Below are positions 7,738-16,233 of a DNA stretch of 64,000 nucleotides, in pieces. The stretch's first letter is position 1. Each line of letters opens with the position of its first letter. Location of the stretch: positions 744,001 to 808,000 of the forward strand of contig OY730443.1 in NCBI GenBank assembly GCA_963422705.1, read 5' to 3'. Under the pieces are notes generated by a model that was not told the origin of the DNA, searched no databases, and worked only from the letters and a program-made list of their open reading frames with translations. This stretch comes from G963422705 sp963422705 (GTDB lineage: Bacteria; Poribacteria; WGA-4E; WGA-3G). The position numbers were made by a program, and so were the translations under genes.

Positions 7738-10323
7738 TCAGTTTCTTTTTTCGAAGACGAAACGCCCGTCTGTGAAATCAGTTGTGAGCGCGTCGCCGTC
7801 TCTGAATGCCCCCTCTAGCATCTGAATTGCCAAAGGATTGAGAATGTCTCTCTGGAGTGTTCGTCGAAGCGGCCGTGCCCCGTAAACTTCGTCGAAACCG
7901 CGGGCGACTAGTTCCCCTTCTGCAGTGTCTGTTAATGTGAGCGTCATCTGCTTCTCGGCAAACCGAGGGCTGAGCTGCGCGAGTTCTAAGCGTACAATCT
8001 GTTTCAATTCAGCCATCCCGAGCCGCTGAAAAATAATCGAATCATCAATTCGGTTCAAGAATTCCGGCGGAAAATGCGCTTGTAATGCCGCCATTACCTT
8101 CTGGTGTAGTGCTCCTGTCTCTAACCTCGCGTCTGTCATCCACTGACTGCCGATGTTGGATGTCATAATGATGACAGTATTTTTGAAATCGACTGTGCGT
8201 CCGTTCCCATCTGTCATTCTCCCGTCATCGAGCGTTTGCAAAAGGACGTTGAACACCTCCGGATGTGCTTTTTCAACCTCGTCAAGAAGGATGACAGAGT
8301 AAGGGTGTCGCCGGACAGCCTCAGTGAGTTGTCCCCCTTCGCCGTATCCGACGTATCCAGGTGGTGCACCGATGAGCCTGGAGACGGTATGCTTTTCGAT
8401 ATACTCGCTCATGTCGATTCGGACGATGGCGTTAACATCATCAAACAGAAATTCTGCCAGCGATTTTGCGAGATGTGTTTTTCCAACGCCAGTCGGCCCC
8501 ATGAAAAGGAATGAACCGAGCGGGCTATCGGTGTCGCTGAGGCCAACGCGTGCACGGCGAATTGCATGGGAGACTGCGGTAACCGCCTCGTCTTGTCCAA
8601 TAACCTGTTCGCGCAGCCGTTCTTCCATATTGAGCAGTTTTTCGGTTTCGCCTTCCATGAGCCGATGCACAGCGATGCCTGTCCATTTCGCCACAATTTC
8701 AGCGATATCTTCTGCGCCCACGCGTTCCTTCAACATCTGCTTTCCGGCGCCTACGGCTTCAACAGCATTTCGCACCGTTTCCAGTTGCGATTCCAGTTCT
8801 GGAATCTTTCCGTATTCCAGTTCTGATGCCGTTGCGAGTTCCCCCCTCCGTTTCGCTTGTTCTGATTCAAGACGAAGTTCCTCAATCTGTTCCATCAGTT
8901 CCCGGATTTTCGTCAAGTTCCCCTTTTCATGCTGCCAAGCTGCTTTGAGTCCGCTCGTTCTTTCTTTCAGTTCAGCAAGTTCGGCGTTTAATTTATCGAG
9001 CCGTTGTTTCGCATGCCCGTCCTCCTCCTTTGTGAGTGCCTGTTTTTCAATTTCAAGTTGTATAATGCGGCGTTCAACTTCATCGATTTCCTCCGGGACG
9101 CTATCAATTTCAATGCGTCTTCGTGATGCCGCCTCGTCTATCAAATCAACAGCTTTATCCGGTAGAAAACGTTCCGTCAGGTATCGTTTTGAGAGGTTCG
9201 CCGAGGCGACAATGGCGTTGTCCTGAATCTGAACACCATGATGGGTTTCATACCGTTCTTTCAACCCACGCAAAATTGCAACGGTGTCTTCAACGGAGGG
9301 CTCCTGCACCAGAACGGGTTGGAATCGACGTTCCAAGGCTGCATCTTTCTCGATGTGTCTTCGATACTCATCGAGGGTTGTGGCACCGATGCATCGCAAT
9401 TCGCCTCGTGCTAATGCCGGTTTTAGCATGTTAGATGCGTCCACTGCCCCCTCCGCTGCACCTGCGCCAACGATTGTATGGAGTTCGTCAATAAAAAGGA
9501 TAACCTCGCCGGCTGCTTGTTCTACCTCGGCGAGCATAGCTTTCAGGCGTTCTTCAAATTCGCCGCGGTACTTACTGCCAGCGATGAGCGCTCCTAAGTC
9601 TAGAGCGATGAGCCGTTTTTGACGTAGGCTTTCTGGGACGTCACCATCCGTGAGGCGTTGGGCAAGCCCTTCCACAATTGCGGTTTTCCCGACACCGGGT
9701 TCACCGATGAGCACAGGATTGTTTTTCCGTCGGCGGGAAAGCACCTGCATCACGCGCCGGATTTCGTCATCCCGGCCAATAACCGGGTCGAGTTTACCCG
9801 ACATTGCTTCCTGTGTGAGCTCGCGCCCAAATCGGGTGAGTGCCTGATATTTGTCCTCAGGATTCTCATCCGTAATCCTTTGGGTGCCGCGGATGTCTAC
9901 CAGGGCTGTCAGGATTTTTTCCTTCGTAACATCAGCACCTCGCAGAATTTTGCCGACTTCGAGCTGCTTTACCTCCGCGCATGCAATCAGGATATGTTCA
10001 GTGCTTACGTACTCATCTTTGAGTGTCGCTGCTTCTTTGAAGGCACTCTCCAAAACCGATTGAAGCCCGGTTGACATGTACAATTCCGAGGTTGTCTGTT
10101 GTACCTTGGGTAATTTCTGAATAGTGGCTTCAATCGCATCGGTAATGCTGACAGTATCAGCACCCAGTTTCTGAAAAATCGGTGTGACGATGCCATCCGG
10201 TTGTCGGATAAGGGCTAACATCAGATGTTCAGCGTTGAGTTCTGGGCTTTGTGCCTCCGATGCTAAATTTTGTGCTGTCTGAAGTGCGTCTTTGGCTTTT
10301 ATCGTAAATCTATTAAGTCTCAT
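7738..10323 (-). CDS. clpB: ClpB disaggregase (Hsp100 AAA+ chaperone)
   Basis: 861 residues, the normal ClpB length. Order: Clp_N repeats (MRLNRFTIKAKDALQ start, ~1-150), NBD1 with Walker A GEPGVGKTAIVEG and Walker B ILFIDELHT, a coiled-coil middle domain (~405-530, rich in Glu/Lys/Leu), NBD2 with Walker A GPTGVGKTHLAKSLAE and Walker B VILLDEVEKAHPE, and the D2-small domain. It works with DnaK/DnaJ/GrpE to pull proteins out of aggregates in the cytosol. I use ATG 10323 because the protein then begins with the family-typical MRLxRFT and TAGGAG lies upstream; the 12-residue extension to 10359 has no such support. No CIRCE palindrome was noticed upstream. Confidence 0.95.
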   Translation of the reverse strand: MRLNRFTIKAKDALQTAQNLASEAQSPELNAEHLMLALIRQPDGIVTPIFQKLGADTVSITDAIEATIQKLPKVQQTTSELYMSTGLQSVLESAFKEAATLKDEYVSTEHILIACAEVKQLEVGKILRGADVTKEKILTALVDIRGTQRITDENPEDKYQALTRFGRELTQEAMSGKLDPVIGRDDEIRRVMQVLSRRRKNNPVLIGEPGVGKTAIVEGLAQRLTDGDVPESLRQKRLIALDLGALIAGSKYRGEFEERLKAMLAEVEQAAGEVILFIDELHTIVGAGAAEGAVDASNMLKPALARGELRCIGATTLDEYRRHIEKDAALERRFQPVLVQEPSVEDTVAILRGLKERYETHHGVQIQDNAIVASANLSKRYLTERFLPDKAVDLIDEAASRRRIEIDSVPEEIDEVERRIIQLEIEKQALTKEEDGHAKQRLDKLNAELAELKERTSGLKAAWQHEKGNLTKIRELMEQIEELRLESEQAKRRGELATASELEYGKIPELESQLETVRNAVEAVGAGKQMLKERVGAEDIAEIVAKWTGIAVHRLMEGETEKLLNMEERLREQVIGQDEAVTAVSHAIRRARVGLSDTDSPLGSFLFMGPTGVGKTHLAKSLAEFLFDDVNAIVRIDMSEYIEKHTVSRLIGAPPGYVGYGEGGQLTEAVRRHPYSVILLDEVEKAHPEVFNVLLQTLDDGRMTDGNGRTVDFKNTVIIMTSNIGSQWMTDARLETGALHQKVMAALQAHFPPEFLNRIDDSIIFQRLGMAELKQIVRLELAQLSPRFAEKQMTLTLTDTAEGELVARGFDEVYGARPLRRTLQRDILNPLAIQMLEGAFRDGDALTTDFTDGRFVFEKRN

Positions 10324-10741
10324 GTGGTGTCTCCTAAACGTTTTTATTTTCTCATGCATAATTCAGCAAAATTGATGCCAATCTCATAGGAATGTAAAGC
10401 GTATCTAACGTGTCATAAAGGGCGGAAATTGGCAAACGCTGTGTCATTTTGGCAACGATAGGGCAGGAGAGGAGATAGATTACGCCGGATTGTGGTTCCA
10501 GTGGCGTTAAGCTTAGGTAATGGTATGCTATCTGCGGAAGGATAGAGGGTTAGGGACATGTAGTTCACCAAATAATTAGAGGCGTAACGATAATACGTTA
10601 TGATTGATGTGTGAACAATTTGCGATGTACATGTAGTGCTGCTTGTATCAGTTCTGCAGGCTGGTAGTTGTCTGAATTAGAATTCTCAGGAGCTAGCGAG
10701 CCTTACCTGGTGCCATCCTGCCATCGGAATGTTTTGGAGCC
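10324..10741. other. 418-base intergenic region, no gene seen
   Basis: Lies between the start of clpB and the end of the FG-GAP gene, both on the minus strand. It should contain the clpB promoter, but no convincing -35/-10 pair, CIRCE element, terminator or coding frame was recognised. Confidence 0.5.
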
Positions 10742-12496
10742 TCAATTGCTTTCCGTTTCAGGTGTGGATTCCGTTATCACCAGCAGTTGGTTCGCCGTGA
10801 TGTTCTTGAAAACCTGCACAATGCCACTTGGCCAGCGGAGCTCAAGGTGGGGAACGTTCGTTTCGGCCCCAAGTCCAAAAAGCAAGCGACTGTCGTTGCT
10901 ACTCAGGTAACTCGCGTTTCGGCGGACTTCGCGAATTATAGATGCATTAGGGAATCTCAAGGTGACGCGTGCCCCGATACCGTCACGGTTGCTTATTGTC
11001 CCAACTATCTTGAGATGCAGCCAGTTGTGAATCGGGGTATTTTCATTTCGGAGCAGTGTCACTTTACCGTTTAGCTGGGTAACAAGGATGTCTGTGTCCC
11101 CGTCGTTATCGTAATCTCCGAAGCAGGCGCCTCGGCTCACGGTGTGCGGTGGTACTTTCTGTTGTGTCGCCGAATGCGTCTCAAAAGGGACGTCGGTGAA
11201 GGTGCCATCGCCCCGGTTTCGGAAAATTTGATTGGGTTGCGCGTAAGAGAGCACATCTGTCATCCTTGCGATGTTTGGGAAAATATGCCCGTTGGCAACG
11301 AAAATGTCAAGCGCGCCGTCATTATCGGCATCAAGAAAGCCGGTGCCGAACCCTAAATAGAGATAACTCTCCTCCCCTAAATGCGCTTGGTAACTCACAT
11401 CGGTGAAGGTGCCATCTCCGTTATTCCGGTAAAGGGTGTTTGTTTCGTAAGAGAAATTAGTGACGAAGATGTCAAGGAATCCGTCACCGTTGTAGTCGCC
11501 AGTATCCACCCCCATACCGGCTTGTGCCACCCCATCTGCGCTGTAGGCACAGCCCGTGAGGATACCGATTTCGCCGAAGGTTCCATCACCTTTGTTATAA
11601 AAAAGGTAGTTTGAGGTGTCGTCGTTTGCTACGTAAATATCGGGGTAACCATCGGCATCAAAATCTGCGGTTACAACACCGAGGCCCTTTCCACGGAACA
11701 TGCCCCCCGTGTCTCGAATATTCGCCTCTTGAGTAACATCGGTAAAAGTACCGTCGCCGTTATTTCGGTAGAGTCTATCAGGTGCGCCTTCAAAATTTTT
11801 CGGATGACAGTACCCGCGAACCTGCTTTGTGTTTAACGCAAGATTTTCGTAACACGGAGGATACGGTGTATCTAGCGTGTACCGCAGATAGTTAACGACG
11901 TAGATATCGAGGTAGCCATCGTTGTCATAATCGAGGAAGCTTGCACTGCTGCTCCACCGCCCGTCCCCGGTTCCTGATTCCGTGGTAACATCGGTGAAGA
12001 TGCCTGTGCCGTTGTTGCGATAGAGTCGGTTTTCTCCAAAATTGGTTACGTAAATGTCCACATAACCGTCGTTGTCGTAATCACCACACGCCACACCGTG
12101 TCCATACCATCCACGGTTGCTAACACGAGCAGTGTTTGTAACGTCGGTGAAGGAACCGTCTCGATTATTTCGGTAGAGTGCACTCGGTGCCGCGCTGTTA
12201 ACAAGGTAGATATCGAGGTATCCATCGTTGTTGTAATCGAGAAACGCGCCACCGCCCCCCAGTGTCTCAGGCAGATGGTAATCTCCTGTCGCGCCGTTTG
12301 TGTGAGTGAAGTCAATATCCGCAATTTGGGTAACATCTCTGAAGTGAATAGAGGGTTCAATCGGGAACGCGGAGGAAGGCAATAAGATGGAACCGAGAAG
12401 GAAACTGGCGATAAGGGAAATATGTTTTCTCAACGGAGCAGTGGGGAGCACCAATTCAATGAAGTTAAGCGCGTTCCCGAAACGTATGGCTGTCAT
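10742..12496 (-). CDS. FG-GAP/VCBS seven-repeat propeller with ASPIC-UnbV domain, secreted
   Basis: About 584 residues. A hydrophobic export segment (LRKHISLIASFLLGSILLPSSAF, about residues 21-43) follows a rather long N-region. The body has seven calcium-type FG-GAP/VCBS repeats with D-x-D/N-x-DG cores: DYNNDGYLDIYLVN, DYDNDGYVDIYVTN, DYDNDGYLDIYVVN, DFDADGYPDIYVAN, DYNGDGFLDIFVTN, DADNDGALDIFVAN and DYDNDGDTDILVTQ. The last ~90 residues are an ASPIC/UnbV domain (NWLHLKIVGTISNRDGIGAR ... LRWPSG). It is likely an extracytoplasmic integrin-like propeller for binding. Start ATG 12496 has AGGA 5 bases upstream and lies 16 bases after the ADP-ribosylglycohydrolase stop, suggesting co-transcription. 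The frame runs further upstream inside that gene, but that part is a shadow. Confidence 0.85.
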   Translation of the reverse strand: MTAIRFGNALNFIELVLPTAPLRKHISLIASFLLGSILLPSSAFPIEPSIHFRDVTQIADIDFTHTNGATGDYHLPETLGGGGAFLDYNNDGYLDIYLVNSAAPSALYRNNRDGSFTDVTNTARVSNRGWYGHGVACGDYDNDGYVDIYVTNFGENRLYRNNGTGIFTDVTTESGTGDGRWSSSASFLDYDNDGYLDIYVVNYLRYTLDTPYPPCYENLALNTKQVRGYCHPKNFEGAPDRLYRNNGDGTFTDVTQEANIRDTGGMFRGKGLGVVTADFDADGYPDIYVANDDTSNYLFYNKGDGTFGEIGILTGCAYSADGVAQAGMGVDTGDYNGDGFLDIFVTNFSYETNTLYRNNGDGTFTDVSYQAHLGEESYLYLGFGTGFLDADNDGALDIFVANGHIFPNIARMTDVLSYAQPNQIFRNRGDGTFTDVPFETHSATQQKVPPHTVSRGACFGDYDNDGDTDILVTQLNGKVTLLRNENTPIHNWLHLKIVGTISNRDGIGARVTLRFPNASIIREVRRNASYLSSNDSRLLFGLGAETNVPHLELRWPSGIVQVFKNITANQLLVITESTPETESN

Positions 12497-12512
12497 GGGC
12501 ATCCTGGTAGAT

Positions 12513-13286
12513 TTAACCGTACATCTCCCGCAGAATTTGGCGCATGTCCGGGGCGTTAGCGAGATAGCGGTTTTCAGCTTCGGTTTTAATATTTTCAGGA
12601 ATGCCGTGAAGTGCTTCCGCAATCGCCCCGGCGATGGCGGCCAGCGTATCCGAATCCCCACCAAGGGAAACGGCATTACGGACTGCATCTTCAAAATTCA
12701 CGGATTCTAGCGCGGCGGTGATAGCCTGAGGAACCGTACCTTGGCAGGACATATCAAAGTCGTATGTGGGGCGGATGTCCTCTATTGTCCGGGTTAAGTC
12801 GTAGGCGTACGTGGTGGCGATAACGTTACGGATTTCTGCTGTTTTTTCGCCGTGGTAGGCAAGCCATATCGCATGCGTCGTTGCCCGGGCACCCTTTATA
12901 CCCTCTGCATGCTTGTGACTGATGACGGTTACCTTATCGGCAACGTTTAGGGCTACTTCCAAATCTGTGAGATTCAGGAACGCCGCGGGTGAAACGCGCA
13001 TAGCGGCACCGTTACGGAAAGTACAGTTAGGTGCCGCTTCTTCAAACCGGAGCCAGTTTGTAAATATCTGGCTGAAGCCACAACCAAGATATCTTCGTCC
13101 CCACGCCCGCATTGTTTCTGCTGGGGGCAAATCATGCAGCAGCATATCCGCGACAGCGATGGTGCAAACTGAATCATCTGTGAAACGGCACCCTTCGCTG
13201 AAGAATGGGAAATCCTTCGTTTTGATGCGGTTATCTCTCGGTTCGTAGATAGAACCGACAATGTCACCAACAATTGCGCCTAACAT
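12513..13286 (-). CDS. ADP-ribosylglycohydrolase family protein (DraG/ARH-like)
   Basis: 257 residues from ATG 13286, beginning MLGAIVGDIVGSIYE. Metal-site motifs are FTDDSV near the N-terminus and GGDSDTLAAIAGAIAEA near the C-terminus, both typical of the binuclear magnesium centre of ARH/DraG enzymes. These remove ADP-ribose from proteins or small molecules in the cytosol. The open frame extends upstream to 13454, but the extra 56 residues cross a hairpin terminator at 13350-13387 and show no family similarity, so I reject that part. The natural target is unknown: no ADP-ribosyltransferase partner is in the window. Confidence 0.85.
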   Translation of the reverse strand: MLGAIVGDIVGSIYEPRDNRIKTKDFPFFSEGCRFTDDSVCTIAVADMLLHDLPPAETMRAWGRRYLGCGFSQIFTNWLRFEEAAPNCTFRNGAAMRVSPAAFLNLTDLEVALNVADKVTVISHKHAEGIKGARATTHAIWLAYHGEKTAEIRNVIATTYAYDLTRTIEDIRPTYDFDMSCQGTVPQAITAALESVNFEDAVRNAVSLGGDSDTLAAIAGAIAEALHGIPENIKTEAENRYLANAPDMRQILREMYG

Positions 13287-13349
13287 GTCTCTTAGCTGGA
13301 AAAGGGAGGTAAAGCTGATACACTGTGGAGTGAAGCTTAACCAAGTTTC

Positions 13350-13387
13350 GTTATAAAACAGATGGCGAGGCACCCGGCCCTCGCCAT
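13350..13387 (-). terminator. Rho-independent terminator (minus strand)
   Basis: A perfect 9-bp stem, ATGGCGAGG/CCTCGCCAT (arms 13362-13370 and 13379-13387, 8-base loop), is followed on the minus strand by CTGTTTTAT. It lies 31 bases after the stop of the LamG remnant and before the ADP-ribosylglycohydrolase start, so it would have ended transcription of the old LamG gene. Confidence 0.75.
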
Positions 13388-13417
13388 ACGACAATAAACA
13401 CCGAAATGTCGATTGTT

Positions 13418-13573
13418 CTACCGGAGTGTCCGTTGGGCTTTGAGTGCCGCCCATGTCGTCGTAAATTTATCTTGCGGTTCAACGCTCGTCACAAGTGAGG
13501 CGTACGCCGCAAAATCGGCTTCGTCAAAAGCGGAACCGTAGACAATCACTTCATCTATCATACCACCGAAGTA
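13418..13573 (-). pseudogene. 3' remnant of a LamG-domain gene
   Basis: The frame reads FGGMIDEVIVYGSAFDEADF and on to KFTTTWAALKAQRTLR then stop. It is a close match to the last ~50 residues of the intact LamG protein just upstream at 13749-14570 (FGGLIDEVIVYGSAFDEADF ... KFTTTWSNLKARRAGN). A stop (TAA, 13574-13576) lies one codon upstream of FGG and the signal peptide and most of the LamG fold are gone. This indicates a tandem duplication followed by loss of the 5' part. It keeps its own terminator. Confidence 0.8.
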
Positions 13574-13597
13574 TTAGATTTTTTGTCTATACCCCGT

Positions 13598-13667
13598 CTG
13601 CGAAAAGTTATTAAGTGCTTTCTGACATAAGTTCTTTGTCGAAGCGAGAACGCACAACTTTTCGCAG
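13598..13667. repeat. 12-bp perfect inverted repeat beside the LamG remnant
   Basis: CTGCGAAAAGTT (13598-13609) and AACTTTTCGCAG (13656-13667) are separated by 46 bases. The structure starts about 25 bases upstream of where the LamG homology breaks off, so it may mark the insertion or deletion that removed the 5' part. It encodes nothing recognisable. Confidence 0.6.
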
Positions 13668-13748
13668 AGGCAGAGACGCCGTCAGAAATTTGCAATTCAT
13701 GCACGTGATTAACTGCCCTTCAAAATCGTTATCAATCCGAGATTAAGG

Positions 13749-14570
13749 TTAGTTTCCAGCGCGTCTGGCTTTCAGGTTGGACCACGTCGTTGTGAATTTA
13801 CCTTGCGGTTCAACGTCAAGCGGCCTCGCCAGTTTAGCGAAGTCCGCCTCGTCGAAAGCCGAACCGTAGACGATAACCTCGTCAATTAAACCACCAAACC
13901 AGTCGATGTCGGTTCCGCTGCCGCCATCATCATGGTAGACAGCGTTCTGGTTGGTGTAGCCAATACCGATATCATCGCTGTGAGCGTGGAGTTGCCCACC
14001 CTTTTCTTGAGCAATCCGTTTCCCATCCAACCACATCTCAAATTTTTTGCTTTCTACTTTACCGGAGGCATCGCGAATGACTAAACCGACGTGGTACCAT
14101 CGCTTTGATTTCACATCGCTAGAGGGCCAGGCACCGTTCCAGTTGTACTCAGCACGGTTCCATCCCCCGACGTAAACTTTCTTGTCATGGACATAGATAA
14201 CTAAGCCACGGGTTCGTCCGCCTTCTTCATAAATCACCTGCTTCCGTTCTGTCACACCGACATCATCGCAATAGAATAGTGCCGCGACTGTTCTATCGGT
14301 GTAGGGACCGGCACTATTAATATCCGCCGAGTCAGGGAGTTTTATACCCTCGTCTTTCCCGTTAAACTTCAACGCTTTCCCAGCGATACCGTCAACAGCT
14401 TGGGGCTTGCCAACAAAATTCCCGTTGAGCCCCTTTTTAGAACTATCTTTCGCACTACCGTCGTTAAATGTCCAGTTTCCCGCGACGGTGGCTTCGTCTC
14501 GCTGCGCACCCGCTCGACTCATCGAGAATAACAGCGCAGTACAACACGTAAAGATTAACAATCGTAACAA
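13749..14570 (-). CDS. Secreted LamG/concanavalin-like domain protein
   Basis: 273 residues. A signal peptide (LLIFTCCTALLFSMSRAGAQ) is followed by one LamG/laminin-G-like jellyroll: VAGNWTFNDGSAKDSS, then GKALKFNGKDEGIKLPDS, KRWYHVGLVIRDASG, and GGLIDEVIVYGSAF. Such domains in Poribacteria-like genomes bind sugars or other surface ligands; no catalytic domain is present. The start is TTG 14570, supported by AGGAGG 8 bases upstream. A near-consensus promoter lies at 14648-14676. A paralogous 3' remnant lies directly downstream and a more distant relative at 29579-30367. Confidence 0.85.
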   Translation of the reverse strand: MLRLLIFTCCTALLFSMSRAGAQRDEATVAGNWTFNDGSAKDSSKKGLNGNFVGKPQAVDGIAGKALKFNGKDEGIKLPDSADINSAGPYTDRTVAALFYCDDVGVTERKQVIYEEGGRTRGLVIYVHDKKVYVGGWNRAEYNWNGAWPSSDVKSKRWYHVGLVIRDASGKVESKKFEMWLDGKRIAQEKGGQLHAHSDDIGIGYTNQNAVYHDDGGSGTDIDWFGGLIDEVIVYGSAFDEADFAKLARPLDVEPQGKFTTTWSNLKARRAGN

Positions 14571-14647
14571 AGTGACTTCCTCCTTTTTTTCATGTAAAGA
14601 GATTAAGTTTCACTGCTCTCCGAAAATTCTGATTGATATTTTCTGTT

Positions 14648-14676
14648 ATTGTAGAAAAACACCAAAATTTTGTCAA
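14648..14676 (-). promoter_or_regulatory. Sigma70-type promoter of the LamG gene (minus strand)
   Basis: Read on the minus strand: TTGACA (14676-14671), 17-base spacer, TACAAT (14653-14648), about 78 bases before the TTG start at 14570. Confidence 0.75.
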
Positions 14677-14737
14677 TAGAAAAATATATTGTCGTTATCG
14701 TAGATTTTAGATTTACTTATACATGTTAGTCAAGGCA

Positions 14738-14758
14738 CCCACTGCCTAAAGGCAGGGG
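14738..14758 (-). repeat. Right-end hairpin / likely 3' end of the TnpB omega-RNA
   Basis: On the minus strand CCCCTGCC-TTTA-GGCAGTGGG folds into a tight stem with one mismatch. In this superfamily the guide (omega) RNA overlaps the 3' end of tnpB and ends near such a hairpin; the guide would then be the flanking sequence beyond about 14728. The RNA itself is inferred. Confidence 0.5.
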
Positions 14759-14803
14759 CTTGTGCTTCTCAGCAACTGCGGTTTTCTCTCTTAGTCCACC
14801 GTC

Positions 14804-16075
14804 TTACTGTTGCTCCACAGAGGGACAACAAGCAGCCCTCAAAATGTTGAGCGCAGCGTTGATGTCTCTGTCGTGGTGGCAACCACATTCAGGACACGTC
14901 CACTGCAATAGCTTCAATGTTAGATTTTCGTTGTGATGTCCGCAATCCGAACACGGCTTCGTTGTAGGCGTCCATTGTCCAACTTGACGGAACTCACGAT
15001 GATGTTTGAAACACTTGAACTTCAGAATCTCAACAAACTGCCCGAAGCAAAGCTCCGATACTTTCCGGCCCCAGAGGCGTTTCATGCCCTCAAGGTTCAG
15101 TGTCTCGGTGACGATGGTATCAAACTGGGCGCAGAGCTCCGTAGCAAGTTTCCAATGCCAATCTTTGCGTTGGGTGGTAATCTTGCGATACAACCGGGTG
15201 AGCTGACGGAGGCAACGCCACCAATTGTTAGAACCTTTGACTTTCCGCGAAAGACTTTTGGAGCGTTTTCGAAGTTCGGGCAAGGCGTGTTTCAAGAATT
15301 GTGGCGATTGTATCTTTTCGCCCGTGTTCAACGTCAAAAATGCGTTCTTCATTCCGAAGTCTGCCCCAACACTTTCACCCGTAGCAGGCAGCACTTCTTT
15401 AAAAGTATCATCCGTCACGACATAGAGCCAATATCTTCCAGCATTGTCGCGAAGAATTTGGATGTACTTCACATTCCCCTTCCATTTGCGATGCTGATGG
15501 AAAGAGAACCAGCGTTTGTTGAACTTAAATTTTTGTGCGTCTTCGTCCCACGCTTTGAAAGAGAGACGGACACGCCCTTCTTCAAGGAGATAACCACTTT
15601 GAAACTTTGCAGAACGATATTTTCCGCGTTTCTTATATTTCGGACGCCCGACGCCGGGGATGTCAAAAAATCTTTCAAAAGCAATGTGGAGGCGTATGAT
15701 TCCCGCGTCAAGTGTATCACGAGGTATCCAAGTCCAGTGTTTTTTTGTGCGTTTCAGCAAGTTCGTCAAGTGTGGTTGCAAGCAGAAACGCCCCGCGAAA
15801 CGGCGTTTCGCCCTATCCGCATATTTACCATACCTACGATAATAGCGATTCTCAAGCTTGAGAAAGTGATTGTGAACATCGCACAAGTCGTCAAGCATAT
15901 TGCCAAGACGCTTATTTTGCGGATGTTCGCGTATCTGATATTTATACGTCCGGCGCGCGTGTTTTTGTTTTTTATTTCTTTGGCAAGCATGTTGCTTGCT
16001 ACCTTTTTTTCGCCATCGGGTTTCACGTATCACGTTTTTAACCCCTACGAAGTGGGTAGGCAGACACGTTACCAA
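14804..16075 (-). CDS. tnpB: TnpB RNA-guided endonuclease homologue
   Basis: 423 residues as an open frame. The RuvC-like core is complete: D239 in GADFGMKN, E324 in TETLNLEGM and D402/D404 in HHDRDINAALN. The zinc knuckle between the last two has C375, C378 (CSDCGHHN), C394 and C397 (CPECGCH). The OrfB helix-turn-helix N-domain lies at ~42-130 (RRTYKYQIREHPQNKRLGN ...). TnpB proteins are the ancestors of Cas12 and cut DNA next to a transposon-specific motif. The frame begins at a TTG inside the left-end palindrome; most family members start near residue 41, so the true start is uncertain. The opposite strand carries a 394-residue open frame that I regard as a shadow. Confidence 0.85.
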   Translation of the reverse strand: MVTCLPTHFVGVKNVIRETRWRKKGSKQHACQRNKKQKHARRTYKYQIREHPQNKRLGNMLDDLCDVHNHFLKLENRYYRRYGKYADRAKRRFAGRFCLQPHLTNLLKRTKKHWTWIPRDTLDAGIIRLHIAFERFFDIPGVGRPKYKKRGKYRSAKFQSGYLLEEGRVRLSFKAWDEDAQKFKFNKRWFSFHQHRKWKGNVKYIQILRDNAGRYWLYVVTDDTFKEVLPATGESVGADFGMKNAFLTLNTGEKIQSPQFLKHALPELRKRSKSLSRKVKGSNNWWRCLRQLTRLYRKITTQRKDWHWKLATELCAQFDTIVTETLNLEGMKRLWGRKVSELCFGQFVEILKFKCFKHHREFRQVGQWTPTTKPCSDCGHHNENLTLKLLQWTCPECGCHHDRDINAALNILRAACCPSVEQQ

Positions 16076-16099
16076 GCGGCAACGCTTCGTATGTCTGCC
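16059..16099. repeat. Palindrome at the presumed left end of the TnpB element
   Basis: GGCAGACA (16059-16066) pairs with TGTCTGCC (16092-16099). Inside, AAGCG-GCAA-CGCTT (16074-16087) forms a second perfect stem with a GCAA tetraloop. Nested hairpins at the ends are the substrate recognised by IS200/IS605 TnpA. Confidence 0.6.
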
Positions 16100-16192
16100 A
16101 ACGTGATATTATCATGATACGACATTTTCGATAGAATTTCAAAACTTGGCAAGCAAACGAAATGCACCCTTTTTTCGACACAATACAGGAGC

Positions 16193-16233
16193 GGGCATTC
16201 CTCCCCGAGCGAAAGCAGCGGGGAGGAATGCCC
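16193..16233. repeat. 14-bp perfect hairpin, possible orphan transposon end
   Basis: Arms GGGCATTCCTCCCC (16193-16206) and GGGGAGGAATGCCC (16220-16233) enclose a 13-base loop that can extend as GC-GAAA-GC. It stands ~90 bases outside the TnpB element. No T-run follows on either strand, so it is not a classical terminator. The rest of the gap 16100-16435 shows no gene; AAGGAG at 16424-16428 serves the methyltransferase. Confidence 0.7.

Larger units (their letters stand above)
14728..16110 (-). mobile_element. Stand-alone TnpB element of the IS200/IS605 superfamily (IS1341-like)
   Basis: The element holds one tnpB gene and no tnpA transposase, so on its own it could move only with a TnpA supplied in trans. 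The minus-strand 3' side ends in a short hairpin (14738-14758) followed by CCTTGAC, as in IS605-type right ends and the tail of TnpB guide RNAs. The 5' side carries an imperfect palindrome (16059-16099) that resembles a left end. Both boundaries are estimates because there is no empty site for comparison and this family makes no target duplication. Confidence 0.65.

Noticed and set aside
8324..9226. 300-residue plus-strand open frame rich in Ser
   Set aside because: Antisense to the conserved clpB gene; low-complexity composition typical of a shadow frame.
10360..10395. N-terminal extension or extra gene before clpB
   Set aside because: ATG 10323 has the Shine-Dalgarno sequence and gives the family-typical N-terminus.
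12497..12694. N-terminal extension of the FG-GAP protein
   Set aside because: It lies inside the ADP-ribosylglycohydrolase coding sequence and lacks signal-peptide character; ATG 12496 has a Shine-Dalgarno site.
13287..13454. 56-residue N-terminal extension of the ADP-ribosylglycohydrolase
   Set aside because: It crosses a 9-bp stem terminator and overlaps the LamG remnant in another frame.
14933..16117. 394-residue plus-strand open frame
   Set aside because: It is antisense to tnpB, which has complete RuvC and zinc motifs; the plus-strand translation shows no domain.
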